Positions 48,351 through 61,998 of a stretch of DNA of 64,000 bases are shown here, piece by piece. The DNA is taken from contig JAVHNS010000006.1 of NCBI GenBank assembly GCA_036872755.1, positions 2,294,001 to 2,358,000 on the forward strand. The letters run 5' to 3'. The notes under the pieces were generated by a model, which did not search any database, had not been told where the DNA came from, and saw only the letters and a program-made list of their open reading frames with translations. This stretch comes from Orbilia blumenaviensis (Eukaryota; Ascomycota; Orbiliomycetes; Orbiliales; Orbiliaceae). Positions within the stretch are counted from its first letter, which is position 1. Each line of letters starts with the position of its first letter. The translations under genes and the position numbers were made by a program.

Positions 48351-51300
48351 CAAATCTTTTATATTATAACCTTAATTTTTATTAAAATAATTTTAATTTT
48401 TATTTTTTATATTATTTAGTTATTATAATTATTATTATATATAATAAGTATAAATATAGTAATAATAGTACTAATAATACAAAAAATATTAATAATACTT
48501 TTAAATATTTTATATACTAATAATATTATAATATTAACAATAACAATATAATCATTAGTATTAATATTTTTATAATTTTAATAATAATTAATAATTTAAA
48601 TAAATTAATATATTTTAATATAATTATTAATAATCTTAATTATTATAATATAATATTTATTATAAAATTTAAAGAATATATTTATTATATAAAAATAAAT
48701 ATAAAATATATTTAAAAGAAATTATTATTTTTTATATTATAATTTTATAAATATAATTAATTAAGTTCTGTAAAGTTGTAATATTAGGGATTTTGTAGTA
48801 AATAAAAGTCCTAAATATAATTATATAATTTGTAATTTTCTTTAATTTATTATTATATATAATAATATATAGTATTATTAAATTATTATTTTATAAATTT
48901 ATAATTAATATATTAATTAATATAATTTATAATATAATACTTAATAATTTTTCTTTTTTAATAATAATTATATTATAATTAAAATTTTATAAAAGTTTAT
49001 TAATAGTATAATAATATTTTAGTTTTTTTATTTGTTTGTATATTTAAATAGAATGGTTTTAAATAATAATTTAGTATTTATATTTATAATATCTACTTTT
49101 ATTATTTTGTTTATAATAATTTTTTTTTGATTTTTGTTATTATATTTATTATAATTGTAGTTATATTAATTACTTTAATTGCTTTTATTGTTAATTAATA
49201 AGTTATTAATATGTTTAATATAATATGGATTTTATTATTATATAGTAAAATAACAAGTTAATTTTATAAAATTTACAAAATAATATTGCTTATATTTATA
49301 TAAAAATAAATATATAAATTATTTTATAATTTTATAAATAAACTATTATTGATTGTAATATAAATTATAGAATTTTTATATTATATTTAAAAATAATTTC
49401 AAGTTTTTTTATAAAAATTTGTTTTTTGTTTTATTTTTATTAATTTTATTTGTTTTAAGATTTAAAAATTTTGAGTTTTTTAATTATATATATATAAAAA
49501 TAAAGTTTGTTTTTATTTTTTTGATTTTAAAATAGTTTTATATTGTTAAATAAATGATTGTATATTTATAAATATAAAATTTTATTATAATATTAATTAT
49601 AAAATTTTTGGATTTTAAGTATATAAATTTAAAGATATTGAATATTATAGTATTTAAATTATTGTTAATTTTTATTTATATAAGTATAATTAAAATATTA
49701 TTTATATATAATATTATAGAAGATAAAAGTATAAATATGTTAGGTATGAATTATATAAATATGAATTTTAATAATTTTTGTAATTATATATTTTTATAAT
49801 TTATATAATTCAAGGTAATTATTTTAATTTTAATAAAAAGTTTTATAATAAATTTTTATAATTTATTTAATTATGAAATAATATTATTTATTAAATAATA
49901 TATATATTAAAATAAATTTACAAATTATTAATTCTAAATCATAGATTTATATGTAATTTATATTATTGTATTTTTTAAGTATTAATAATAATTATTCTTT
50001 TTTAATATTATTTTAATTATAATATAAAATATATTTATAAGTTGTATTTAAATATTAATATATTTATATTATAATTTTTTGATATTTTATATAAAAATAT
50101 TATCTTAATTTAATTATAATATAAAATATATTTATAAGTTGTATTTAAATATTAATATATTTATATTGGAATTTTTTAATATTTTTTATAGATATATAAA
50201 AATATTATCTTAATTTAATTATAATATAAATTAAGTTAATTTTATTATTTTAAATAGTATATATAAAAGATTTTAATATGTTTTAATAAAGTTATATATT
50301 TTTTCTTTTTAATAATAACCATTTATTATTTTTTAATAATTATATATTTAGATTTATAAAACTTGATTTTATTTTTTAATTAAGTATATCAAATTAATTA
50401 AATATATTTTTATAATATTTTTTTTAATTAGTTTATATAATTTTATTAATATAATTATATATAATTTATAATTTTAAAAATTATTTAATTTTATTTATAT
50501 TTTTAATTGTATATTATAATATAAAAGTTTTTTTTATGTTATATATTATAAAGGAGTCTTTTATAAGTATAAAAAAATTATTCATATAAATAATAATTAT
50601 TATATTATTTATAATATAAAAATATTTATTTATTAAATTTATTTTTATTTTAAATAAAAAATCTTTATTTAAAAAAATATTATATAAATTATTATTTTAT
50701 AAATATAAAACTTATTTTAATTTATATAAAAATCTAAATAATAAAAACATTTTTATGTTATTTTTAATTATACAATTTTTTAATATAATTATAATAATTT
50801 ATTTTAATTTAAATAAAATAATATTAAATAAAATAAAATTTAAAAAAATTATTTTAATATTTAATTAATAAATTTTTAAATTTAAAATTATAATTAAAAT
50901 TAATAATATATGTATTATATATAAATTTATTATAAATATTTGTATAATATATATTAAATTTTTGGTTATATTTTTTTATTATAAATTTTGTTTTATATAA
51001 AATTTTTATTTTTTATAGAAAAAGATTTAATATATATTTATTAGTTTTGTTTTAAATAATATTTTTGAAAGTTTATATTATGTTTTATTTTTATATAATA
51101 AATTAACTTTTTTATATACAATTTTATTTTATTTTTTTGTTTTAATTAAAATTATAACTTTTTTGTAAAATTAAAATAAATTAAGATTAATTATTACATT
51201 ATTTATTATTATAAATATAATAATTATATTTATTAAATTTTTATTATTAAAATATTTAATTATAATATATATATGATCTTAAATTTATAAAAATTTATAA

Positions 51301-52003
51301 ATATTTTTATAATTGTATTAATTTTTTATAATTTATTGTTTTTTTATAAAATAATTTATTTTTTTATAATTTTATTTACAAAAATTGTAATATTTTTATT
51401 ATTTCTTTTAAAATTTTTAAATATTGAATATAAAATTATTAATAAAAATTAAAAAAATTTAATTAAATATAAAATTTTTAATAAATAAAATATTAAAATA
51501 TTTTTTTTAATTATTATATAATTTTTTTTTTTAAGTTTTTTATTAATATTATATTTTTAAATTTTAAAAATATTAAGGTTAATAAGTTAGTATTAATATT
51601 TAATTTTTTTAAATATTATCTATTAATAAAATATGTATTAAAGTTTTTTTTTGTAGGTGTAAAATTTTCGATAAATATAACATTCTGTATAATTGAAATT
51701 ATATATTTTTATAAATTTTAAATTTTATATTATTTAAAAATTATTATGTAATTTAAAAAAATATTTTTTTATGTATAATATTAGTTAAAAAGTTTTTATT
51801 TTTATTTTTTAAATATGATAATATATATAAAATATTCAAATAAATATAAGTAATTATATTTTATCTTTAAATTAATAAATTATTTATATAAAAATATAAA
51901 TTTTAAAATAATTAATTAATTATTTATAATATAAATTCAAGTTATAAAAAATATTTTAAACGAAAAAACTTTAAATAATTTTAATTTTATAAATATAATA
52001 AAT
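48351..52003. other. AT-rich stretch without recognisable feature
   Basis: Degenerate A/T sequence. Open frames such as 49608-49799 have the composition of chance frames in A/T DNA. One internal direct repeat of about 60 bases is visible around 50020-50100 and 50115-50175. Confidence 0.5.
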
Positions 52004-52008
52004 GTTAA

Positions 52009-52338
52009 TGTTAGGCCGCGCACCTACGCGGTGGTGCGCAAAATATAACAAAATCAATACAACAGTTAAAACTACCTAATTTAAATAATATAAATACATA
52101 ATAACCCATTTAGAAATTTATTTAAACAATTTTGATTTTTAAGTTAATATCAGTTTTATTTTTTTAATTTGAAAGTAATAAAAAATTATAGTTTAATACT
52201 ATAATATGTATATTTTTTAATATATAAAGTATAAATAATAATTATATATATAATTTTTTATTTTTTAATTTATAATTATAATTAAAATTATATTTTTAAT
52301 TATTATAATATATATATTTTTATATATATAATTTTATA
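52009..52338 (-). repeat. 3' LTR of copy 2 (left side)
   Basis: The outer end keeps GGCCGCGCACCTACGCGGTG, while the inner end facing the element is converted to near-pure A/T. Confidence 0.87.
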
Positions 52339-52782
52339 TATTAAAAATTTATTTTGGAATTTATTATTGTAAATATTTTATAATTATTTATACCATTTAT
52401 TAAAAAAAATAAGTTAATATAAAATATTTTATAAAATTTAACAAATTTTAAATCTTTAGATTTTAAATTTTTAAAAAATAATAAAATATAATAACTCATT
52501 TTACAATTTAAAAATAATAATTTAATTATAATTATATAATTTATAAAATTAATTAGTAAATTAAATAAATTTATAAATAATTGTAATAAAAGATAAATTT
52601 TTATTTATTTAATAAAATTATTTTTTAATTTTAATTATTAAATATTTAAAAATAATAAAAAATGGAAAATTAATTTTATTTTTAACTAATTATAAAATAT
52701 TATAATTAAGTAATTCAAATTTTTAATAATTTTAATAAACATAAATAAAAATTTTTTAAAGTTAGTAATATAGAAAGTGTTT

Positions 52783-53504
52783 CCCTGACTGCTTTACAGG
52801 AGGATTAAAGTTGAACCAGCGCAAAGCGCGATTTTACCCAAACCTACCAAAAAATATATTGTTTTTGACAAATTTAAAGATTTTTTTTTTTAATTTTTAC
52901 CATATAAATTTATATAAATTTTTTCAAATCTTAATATTATTTTCAAATTTTAGCAAAAAATTGCTAAAAAATTTTAAAAAATTTTAAAAATTACCTCTAA
53001 CAAAAGTCTTTATCATTTTTATATTTTTTAATTTATAATTTTAATATTTTAGTATAATCTTTTTTAATCTATTATCTAACTTTAATTAAACAAATAAATT
53101 TATAATTATTATTTTTATATTATTATTATTTTTTTAATTAAATTATTTTTAACAAAATTAAGATTATATAATTATTTTCAAAATTAAAATTATATTTTTT
53201 TATTATTTTTTATTTTAATTTTATTTAATTTTTATATATAAAATAATTATATAATATATTTTTAAAATAATATTATAAAATTTTTAAAATTAAATTAAAT
53301 TAAATAAAAAATAAATAAGAATAGTTTTAATATTAAAAATTGTTATATAATTATATATAAAAAAGTTACATTAAAATTATTTTCAAAAATTATATTAATT
53401 ATTAGATTAATTATTATATTATTTATTATATTAATTATTATATATTATTAATTTAAAATTAAGATGCTACAGTCAGGTTTGAGTGCTGCGCAGCAGTCTC
53501 CTAG
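52783..53504 (+). mobile_element. Helentron-like element, copy B (long form, 722 bp)
   Basis: Starts CCCTGACTGC after a T and ends GCTGCGCAGCAGTCTCCTAG before a T; it carries the 5' block AGGATTAAAGTTGAACCAGC and the inverted CAGTCAGGTTTGAG near the 3' end. Contains the extra internal module seen in copies C and E, here strongly A/T-converted. Confidence 0.7.
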
Positions 53505-54312
53505 TAAATAAATTATTATAATTTATTTTAGAAATTTAAATAAAAAAAAATTAATTAAGTTTATTATTTTAAAAACTTGAATATAATAAAAAAATTATTA
53601 ATTACATAATTTATTTTGATATGTTATAAATTAAATTATTTTTATAATATAAAAATATTTTATATATTTTTTACTATAAAAATTTTAGAAAAAAAATTTA
53701 AAAAATTATCTTTATTATAATGAATAATATATTAAAAAGATCCAAAAATTTATAAAATTTTATATAATTAATAATTTGTATTAAAAAATTATAAAGTTTA
53801 TATATTAAAAATCATCAAATTTAAAATAATTTATTTTATAATTTATAGATTTAAATTATATTATAATAAATTAGATTAATATTAAATTAATTAAATTTTA
53901 TAAAAATAAATATTTTTCAATAAAAAAATTTATTTTTTAATAGATATAAATATTATAAAATAAATAATTTTTATTTTAAATATAAAAAGTTTAACTATAT
54001 AATAAAATAATACTATAATAATATATAATATAAAAAATCAAAAAAATAATAAAAATAATAAAATTTTTATTATTTAAAAAAAATATTTATGTTATATATA
54101 ATATTATATTAACTACAATATATAAAATAAAATTATTAAAAAAATATTTTAATTATTTAATAATAAAAATAATATTGGTATAAAATAATAAAGTAATATA
54201 AATTAAAATATTAATAAACTATAATATATATAACAATTTTATAATAACACAATTCACAATAAAATATAATATATTTTTTAAAAAAAAAAAAAATTTATTT
54301 TATTTAAAAAAA

Positions 54313-55107
54313 CTAGAAGGCTGCTGCGCAGCACTCAAACCCGACTGCAGCATCTTGATTTTAAATGAATAATTATAATATATAATAACTAATATAATAC
54401 TATAATAATTAATATTATAATTGATATTAATATAATAATTGATATAATAAATAATGTAATAATTAATATAATACTTAATATAATAATTAATATGATAATT
54501 AATATAATTTTAATATAGCTTTTATATATAATCATGTGACTATTTTCAACGTTAAAATTATTTTGTATTTAATTTTTATTTAATTTTTATTTAATTTAAA
54601 AAAATCTATGACGTCATTTTAAAATTGTGATTATATAACCATTTTGCATGCAAAAACTAAATTAAATTAAAACAAAATTAAATAAAAAATTAATTAAAAA
54701 ATAGTTTTGATGTTGAAAATAATCACATAATTACATTTTCGCTAAAAATAACTTAATTAAAAAAAATATAAAAAATATAAAAATAGTAGCTAAAAACCTA
54801 TTCACTTATAAAAAATTAAATAAAAAATTAATAAAAAACATATTAAAATTTTAAAAACATAGATTCAAAAAAATAAAAACAATAAAGACTTTTATCAGAG
54901 ATGATTTTAAAAGTTTTTTAGCAATTTTTTGCCAAAACTTCAAAATAATACCAAGACTTTCAAAATCCCATATAAATTTATATGGCAAAAATCAAAAAAA
55001 TATTTTCTCTAAGTCAGCCAAAAACAACACATTTTTTTGCGGATCTGGGTAGGATCGCGCCCTCGCGCTGGTTCAACTTTAACCCTCCTGCATAAATGCA
55101 GTCGGGC
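54313..55107 (-). mobile_element. Helentron-like element, copy C (long form, 795 bp)
   Basis: Minus-strand copy. The left end CTAGAAGGCTGCTGCGCAGC is the 3' terminus with its palindrome; the right end reads GTCGGGC followed by A. The inverted pair CCCGACTGCA/TGCAGTCGGG is perfect here. Internal foldback arms lie at about 54529-54565 and 54700-54735. Confidence 0.78.
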
Positions 55108-57121
55108 ATAAATAATACTTTATTAAATTATAATATTATATATAAAACAAAAAAGTTAAAAATAAGAATAAATAATTTTAAAAAATTTATTTCTTTTAAT
55201 ATTAAAAAATTAAATTATTTAATTCTATATTAAAACTTATATAATTATATAAAAATAATTTAAATATTAATTAAAATGTAAATTATTTTTTAATATAATA
55301 AATTATAAAATCTTACATTATTATTATAAATTTAATTAAAATAAAACAATTTAATTTTTTATTAAAAAAATTTATATTAATAAAAATAATAATTTTAAAA
55401 AAATTTGTTTTAAAATAAATTAATATAATATATATTAAAGAAATACACCAATTTTGCAAATCTAAAAAAAAGAAGAATAATAAATAAATTACTAAAACAC
55501 TAATTTTAAGATTATAAAGTTTTATTAATATAAAACATTACATTTTTCTTTAAATTAATTTATAACCTTTTTTAATTCAAAATAAAATATTAAAATTATA
55601 TATAAAAAAAATAAAATTAAAAAATTTTACTTATAAATTCTTTTTATTAATAAGAACATTTATTTTTTTTATTAAAAAAAAAAATAATTCATCACAATTC
55701 TATATAAATTATTAAATATTTAATAATATAACAATAAAACACCAATATTTATTACTTTTAATAAACAAACTGCTTAATTAGTTGTGAAATATTAGAATAT
55801 TTATTAAATTAAATTTAAAAGAAACTTATAATTTAATACATATTATAGTAAAAAAAAAAAAAAAAAATAATATTTAAAACAAAATATAACTTTTATAAAT
55901 ATTTAATAATACCATTTAAATTAATAAATATATTAATAATTTTTTAATCATTATTAAATACATTATTTTGTAATTTATTAAATATTTTTATTATTATTTA
56001 TTTAAATAATATTTTAATTTTTTCTAAAAATGATAAATTTTATATAAAATATATATATTATATTATAATAATTTAAGACAATATTATTATATATTAAAAT
56101 AAAAAAATACAAATTTTATAAAAAAAAAAAAAAGTTTTTAAATTTCATTATATTAATTTATAATATTTTAAGAAATAAAAATAAAATAAACATTATATAT
56201 TAATAAAAAAGTTTTTCAAAATATAAAATATCTAAGTAACTACAATTTTTTTTAAATTTTATAAATTTTTATTATTAATTCTTTATAAAACATAATATTA
56301 TAATAAAACCAATTATAAAACTTTTATTAAAAAAAAAATATAAAAATAAAATAAAAAATAATAAATTATATTTAAATATATTAAAAAAAATTTATAACTA
56401 AAATAATATTATAACTAAAAATAATATATTATGATTAAAATTAATATTTTTAAATTCAAAATTGAAATTTGCTTTTTATAGTAAAATAAAAAAATTTATT
56501 AATATTTTATCTATTTTTAAAACAAAAAAATATTAAGAACAAAAAGGAATTATAAAGTTTTTAATCAAAAAATATTAATAATAGTTAAAATATTATAATA
56601 TTAAATAGTATATTTAAAAAAAATCTAATTTCAAATTATTATTTGTAATAATTATTAAAATTTAATTTATTTTATAATTTAAAATAATTTAATACAAAAC
56701 AAATTAAATAATCTAAAAAATTAATAAATTATAATTTTATTATTTAATATTATTCAAAAAAAGATAATATAATAGTAAATATATTATTTTGTTAAATAAA
56801 ATATATATAAAAAAATATAATAAATTATTATTATTTTTATTATTAAAAATAAAACAATTAATTATAATAATATATAATAAATTATTTAATATTTTAATAT
56901 TAATATTTACTAAATTTTTATAAAACATTAATAATATTAAAAAAACATATTTTAAAAATAAAAAAATAAAATGGATTATTAGTATTATATAATAAAATAA
57001 TATAACATATATAACAAACTATATATTAAAAAAAATATATATATTATAATTTGAAAATAAATTATATATATTTAATATTTTAAAATTATATAAAAATATA
57101 ATATATTATATAACATGTTTT

Positions 57122-57478
57122 GCCCGACTGCAGTATTGTAGGAGGGTTAGAGTTGAACTTGCGCGAGGCGCGATCCATACCAGATCTGCTAAAAAATGTG
57201 TTGTTTTTGGCTGATTTAGAGAAAAAATTTTTGAAATTTTGTCATATAAATTTGTATAGGGTTTTTCAAGTTTTAGCACTTTTTTCGGTTTTGGTCTTCT
57301 TGTAATTTTGTTGAGACTAAATTTATATATTTATAAACTGAGTTTTATTTACAAACTGGATTTTATCTTTAATATTTAAACATCTTTTTATTATAAATGA
57401 AAATATGTTATTATTTAAATGGTCAGATATGATTTAAATGCTGCAGTCGGGTTTGAGTGCTGCGCAGCGGCCTCCTAG
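57122..57478 (+). mobile_element. Helentron-like element, copy D (short form, 357 bp)
   Basis: Best-preserved short copy: GCCCGACTGCAGTATTGTAG at the 5' end after a T; CTGCAGTCGGGTTTGAGTGC near the 3' end, followed by the palindrome and CTCCTAG before a T. The open frame 57120-57305 is chance. Confidence 0.8.
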
Positions 57479-58346
57479 TTAGTAAATTATTTTAATTATT
57501 ATAAAATATAATATTTATTAATAAAACAGAACAAGTAAAAAACTAAAAAAAAGAAATTATTATTATTTTCAATAATATATTATAATATAATATTTTTATA
57601 ACTTTTATTATTAAATTATTTTTATCACAAAATTTTATATTAAAAAACATAACCTTAAAATTTAATATAATTTAAATAATACTAAATAAATTAATTAAAT
57701 TTATATATTTTATACTATTTTACAATAAATTATAAATAAAAGAATTAATAGAAACTTATATAAAATATTTAATTTATAATAATTTTCTAAACAACTTTGT
57801 ATTTCATTAAAAATAAATTTTCACTTTTAAATTTATTATAAATTTCTGTAAAACAATAAATATTATAAAAAAACAATTTACTATATCTTAAAATAAATAA
57901 TTAAATAAAAAAAATTAATTAAATTTTAAAATAATTAATAAAAAGTTATTACAATTATAAATAAAATAATTAAATTAATTGATTTTTATTTATATTTGCA
58001 TATAATAATATTTATTAAGTAATAATTAAAATAGTTTTATTTTTTATTAAACATAATTACTACTTATATTTTAAAATAAACCACTTTATAAAAAATAAAC
58101 TACCAACTATAAAAAAATATATTAAAAAATTAAAATTATTATATTAGATTTATAAACTAAAAATGAAACAAATTTAAAACAATTAAATTAAATATAGTAA
58201 TTTAAAGTAAAATAAAATATCAAAATATGAAATTAAATAAAAAATTATATTTTCTAATAAAAATATAAATATTAAATAATTTTTTATAAAATTTAAAGTT
58301 AAATTTTTAAATTTATATAAAATTATAATTTGTATTAAAATATATA

Positions 58347-59079
58347 CTAGGAGGCTGCTGCGCAGCACTTAAACCTGACTGCTGCATCTTGATTATAAAT
58401 TAACAATAATTAAATAATAATTAATATAATAATTAATATAATAATTAACATAAATTTAAGATGAATTTTATATATAATTATGTGACTATTTTCAATGTCA
58501 AAACTATTTTTTATTTAATTTTTATTTAATTTTATTTTAATTTAATTTAATTTTAAAAGAGTTATTATATTATTTTTATAAGTGTTACATAACCATTTTG
58601 CATGTTAAAATTAAATTAAATTAAAATAAAATTTAATAAAAATTAAATAAAAATTAAATAAAAATAATTTTAACATCAAAAATAATCACATAATTATATT
58701 TTCACTAAAAATAACTTCATTAAAAAAAATAAAAAAAATATAAAAAAATAATATAGAAATATAATAACTTATAAAAAATTAAATAATTAATTAAAAAAAT
58801 TTATATTAAAATATTAAAAACATAAATAAAAAAAAAATAAAAATAGTAAAGATTTTTATCAAAATCAATTTTATAATTTTATTAATAACTTTTTATTAAA
58901 ATTTAAAAATAATGTCAAAATTTACCAAAATTTACAAAATTTTATACAAATTTGTATAATAAAAATAAATTTTGAAAATCTTTAAGTTAATTAAAGACAA
59001 TATATTTTTTGCCAGATCTAATATGGATCGCGTTTTTGCACGAAAGTTCAACTTTAACCCTCCTGCAACACAGTCGGGC
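58347..59079 (-). mobile_element. Helentron-like element, copy E (long form, 733 bp)
   Basis: Minus-strand copy with left end CTAGGAGGCTGCTGCGCAGC and right end CAGTCGGGC. Contains the same internal foldback module as copy C, with arms at about 58475-58505 and 58660-58700. Confidence 0.78.
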
Positions 59080-61048
59080 ACTTATAAATTAATATTATTT
59101 AAAAAAATAAAATAATATAATATTTTTTATATATTATTTTTAAAATTATGTATTATAAATAAAATTTATTTAATATTTTTTAAACTATAATATATTGAGG
59201 TAAAAAAAAAGAAAAATAAAAAATAGAAAAAATATTAATAAAAAATAATTTTAAAAAGGGTGTATAAATTTATATTAAAGTAAAGTATTATTTAATTAAA
59301 TAAAAAAATTATTTATTATATATTAAAATTAAAATTAAAAAATTTAAACAAATATTTTAAAAAACTTTACAAATTATAATAATTTATAGAAAAATTTGAA
59401 ATTATTAATAAAATTTTAAAATTATTAAAAACAAAATAAATTTAAAAAAATAAAAAATTTCTACAAAAAATTAAAAAAAAATTAATAAAAATAAACACAA
59501 TAACACATAAAAATTTTATTTAAAATATAATTAAATAAGATAACTTTTTTTTTTAATCTTTAATAAAAATTACAATAATTTATAAATCTTTTATAATAAT
59601 AAAAAGTAAATTTTTTATTATTATTAATATTTTTATTATTTTTTTTATTTTTTTTATTAATTTTATTATCTTTTTTATTTTCTGTATTGTTATTATTTAT
59701 AAAAAAAAATTTTTTTAGTATTTTTATTATTTTTATTATTATTTCTATTATTATCTTTTATAATATTATTTTTATTATTATTTTTATTATTTTTAATAAT
59801 TATTAAAAAACTTTTAATTTTATAATATAAAAAATAAAAAAATTTAATATATTCTTTAATATAATAATATATAAAACTAAAAAATTTAATAAAAAAATTA
59901 TAAAAAAATCTTTTTAAAATAGTAAATGTTTTAAAATTACAATTTATTATAAAAGAATATTAAAATCAAAAATATTATTAAAATAATTTAATATAACATT
60001 TATAATAATTAAAATTTTAAAAAAATTAGTTTTTTACTAATTACAATAAATTATTATATTAACAAAAATTTTTATAATTAAAATAATTAAGTAAATAAAA
60101 TAATTTTTATAAATTATAACAAATCAAATGATAAAATTAATAATTACAAAATTTATATTTCTAAATTAATAAAACTAAATTATACTAAATTATTTTTTTA
60201 ATAATAGAAATAAATGTTATAATTATTAAAAAAAAAATAATAAATAAAATTTATAATTTGATATTAATTATATATAATATATAATAAAAAATTAAAATTA
60301 ATATAAATTATTGTTATAATATTAATAATACATATATTAAAGTAATTAATTATTTTTTTTAAATACTTAAAGTAAAATAAAATAAAATAAAATAAAAAAA
60401 AGTTATTATATATTTTGTAAAGTAAAGTAAAATAAAAAAAAAAATTATACATTATTAATTTAAAAATTTTAAAATATTTTAAAACTATTAATTTAAAAGA
60501 ATTATTTATTAAAATATTTAAAATAAAGAAAAAAAAAAATAAAAAATAAAGTATTATATATTAAATTTTAGTTTTTTTTAAAATTCTAAATACTAAAATT
60601 TATATAATTTATAATTATATTTTTATATTATGAGCTATAAAATGTAAACTTTAAAACTACAAACCATAAAATATAATTACTAAAAATTATAATTTATAAA
60701 ATATAATTACTAAAAATTATAATTTATAAAATATAGATTTTATAATAATATAAATTTACAAATCAATACATAATATAATAAATTCAATTTTATACAATCA
60801 ATTATTTATATTATATTAAAAATTCTTAAATTACAATAAATTATAGATTATTATAAAATAAATTTAAAATTTTTAAAATATTTATATAAAATTATAACAA
60901 TATGATAATATTAATAAATTAAAATTTAAAATTAATTTTTTAAAATACTTTTTAAATTATATAAAAAAACTACAACTCTAATATAAACTGTAATAAAATT
61001 TTATTTAATTTTAATAAATAAATTATAAAAATTATAAAAAAAAAATAA

Positions 61049-61378
61049 TATTAAATTATATATTTATATAATAATATATAAAATATAATAAAATTAATAT
61101 AATAATTAAAATTATTTGATTTAAATAATATAAATATATGACAACCTATTTGGAGATTTACTTGAATAATTTTAATTTTTAAACCAACATTAATTCTGTT
61201 TTTTTAATTTGAAAACAATAAAAAGCTGTAATCTAATATTATAATACACATATTCTTTAATATATAAAGTATAGATAATAATCATGTATATAACTTTTTA
61301 TCTTTTAATTTATAACTATAACTAAGGTCATATTTTTAACCATTGTAACACATATATCCTCGCATATATAACCTTACA
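61049..61378 (-). repeat. 5' LTR of copy 2 (right side)
   Basis: The outer end (TATATCCTCGCATATATAAC then CTTACA) keeps more C and G than the inner end, which aligns base for base with other LTR 3' ends after C-to-T and G-to-A changes. Confidence 0.87.
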
Positions 61379-61998
61379 GTTAATTTTTATATAATTTTAT
61401 TTTATTTATATATATATAAAACAGAAATTTTAATTTTTATATCATATTTAAAATAAAATTTTTAAATTTTTATTTATAAAAATTCTTTTATATTATTTAT
61501 TTATATAATTATAATTTTAAAACCAAAACCAACCTTTTCCTCTATCCATATAATAAATTATATAAAACAAATTTAATATTTATTTTTTTATATAAAAAAA
61601 CATATTTATTTCACTCCAATAACTTTATTTATAATTATAAATATATATTTTATTTATTTAGATAATTTATTTATAAAATTCAAATATTATTTATATAATT
61701 TATTTATAAAATCTCAATATTATTTATATAAAAATATAATTTTAAATAAATTTATTATATTTATATATTTAAAAAATTATATTTTTTTATTAATAAAAAA
61801 ATTTATATTTTAATATATAATATTTTTTTTTTTAAAATATAACAGTTACAAATTAAATTGTTTTATTTATTAAATAATAATGCTATTTTAATTTAAATTA
61901 TAATCTTATATACTATTTTTTAATTTATATAATTTAATTTTTTATATTATTATAACATATCTATTACTTTAATTATAAAAATAGTAATTGAAAAAATT

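Larger units (their letters stand above)
52009..61378 (-). mobile_element. LTR retrotransposon copy 2 with nested insertions
   Basis: 9370 bp on the minus strand, same family as the element at 38781. LTRs at 52009-52338 and 61049-61378, both exactly 330 bp, flanked by a perfect 5-bp duplication GTTAA (52004-52008 and 61379-61383). Four Helentron-like copies (together about 2.6 kb) are nested inside, which explains most of the extra length over copy 1. Internal coding sequence is destroyed. Confidence 0.9.

Noticed and set aside
46742..48357. 8-bp target duplication around TIR copy F
   Set aside because: The flanking octamers (TATTAATA and TACAAATC) match at only five of eight positions; only copy G shows a clean duplication.
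37480..57478. Classic Helitron interpretation (5' TC end, A|T insertion)
   Set aside because: The copies start with GCCCGAC or CCCTGAC and lie between T and T, and have an asymmetric inverted repeat, which fits the Helentron/Helitron2 branch better.
40485..60452. Several frames of 60-76 codons rich in Ile, Phe, Asn, Lys and Tyr
   Set aside because: Composition is that of random A/T DNA; no conserved motif, and they cross transposon borders.
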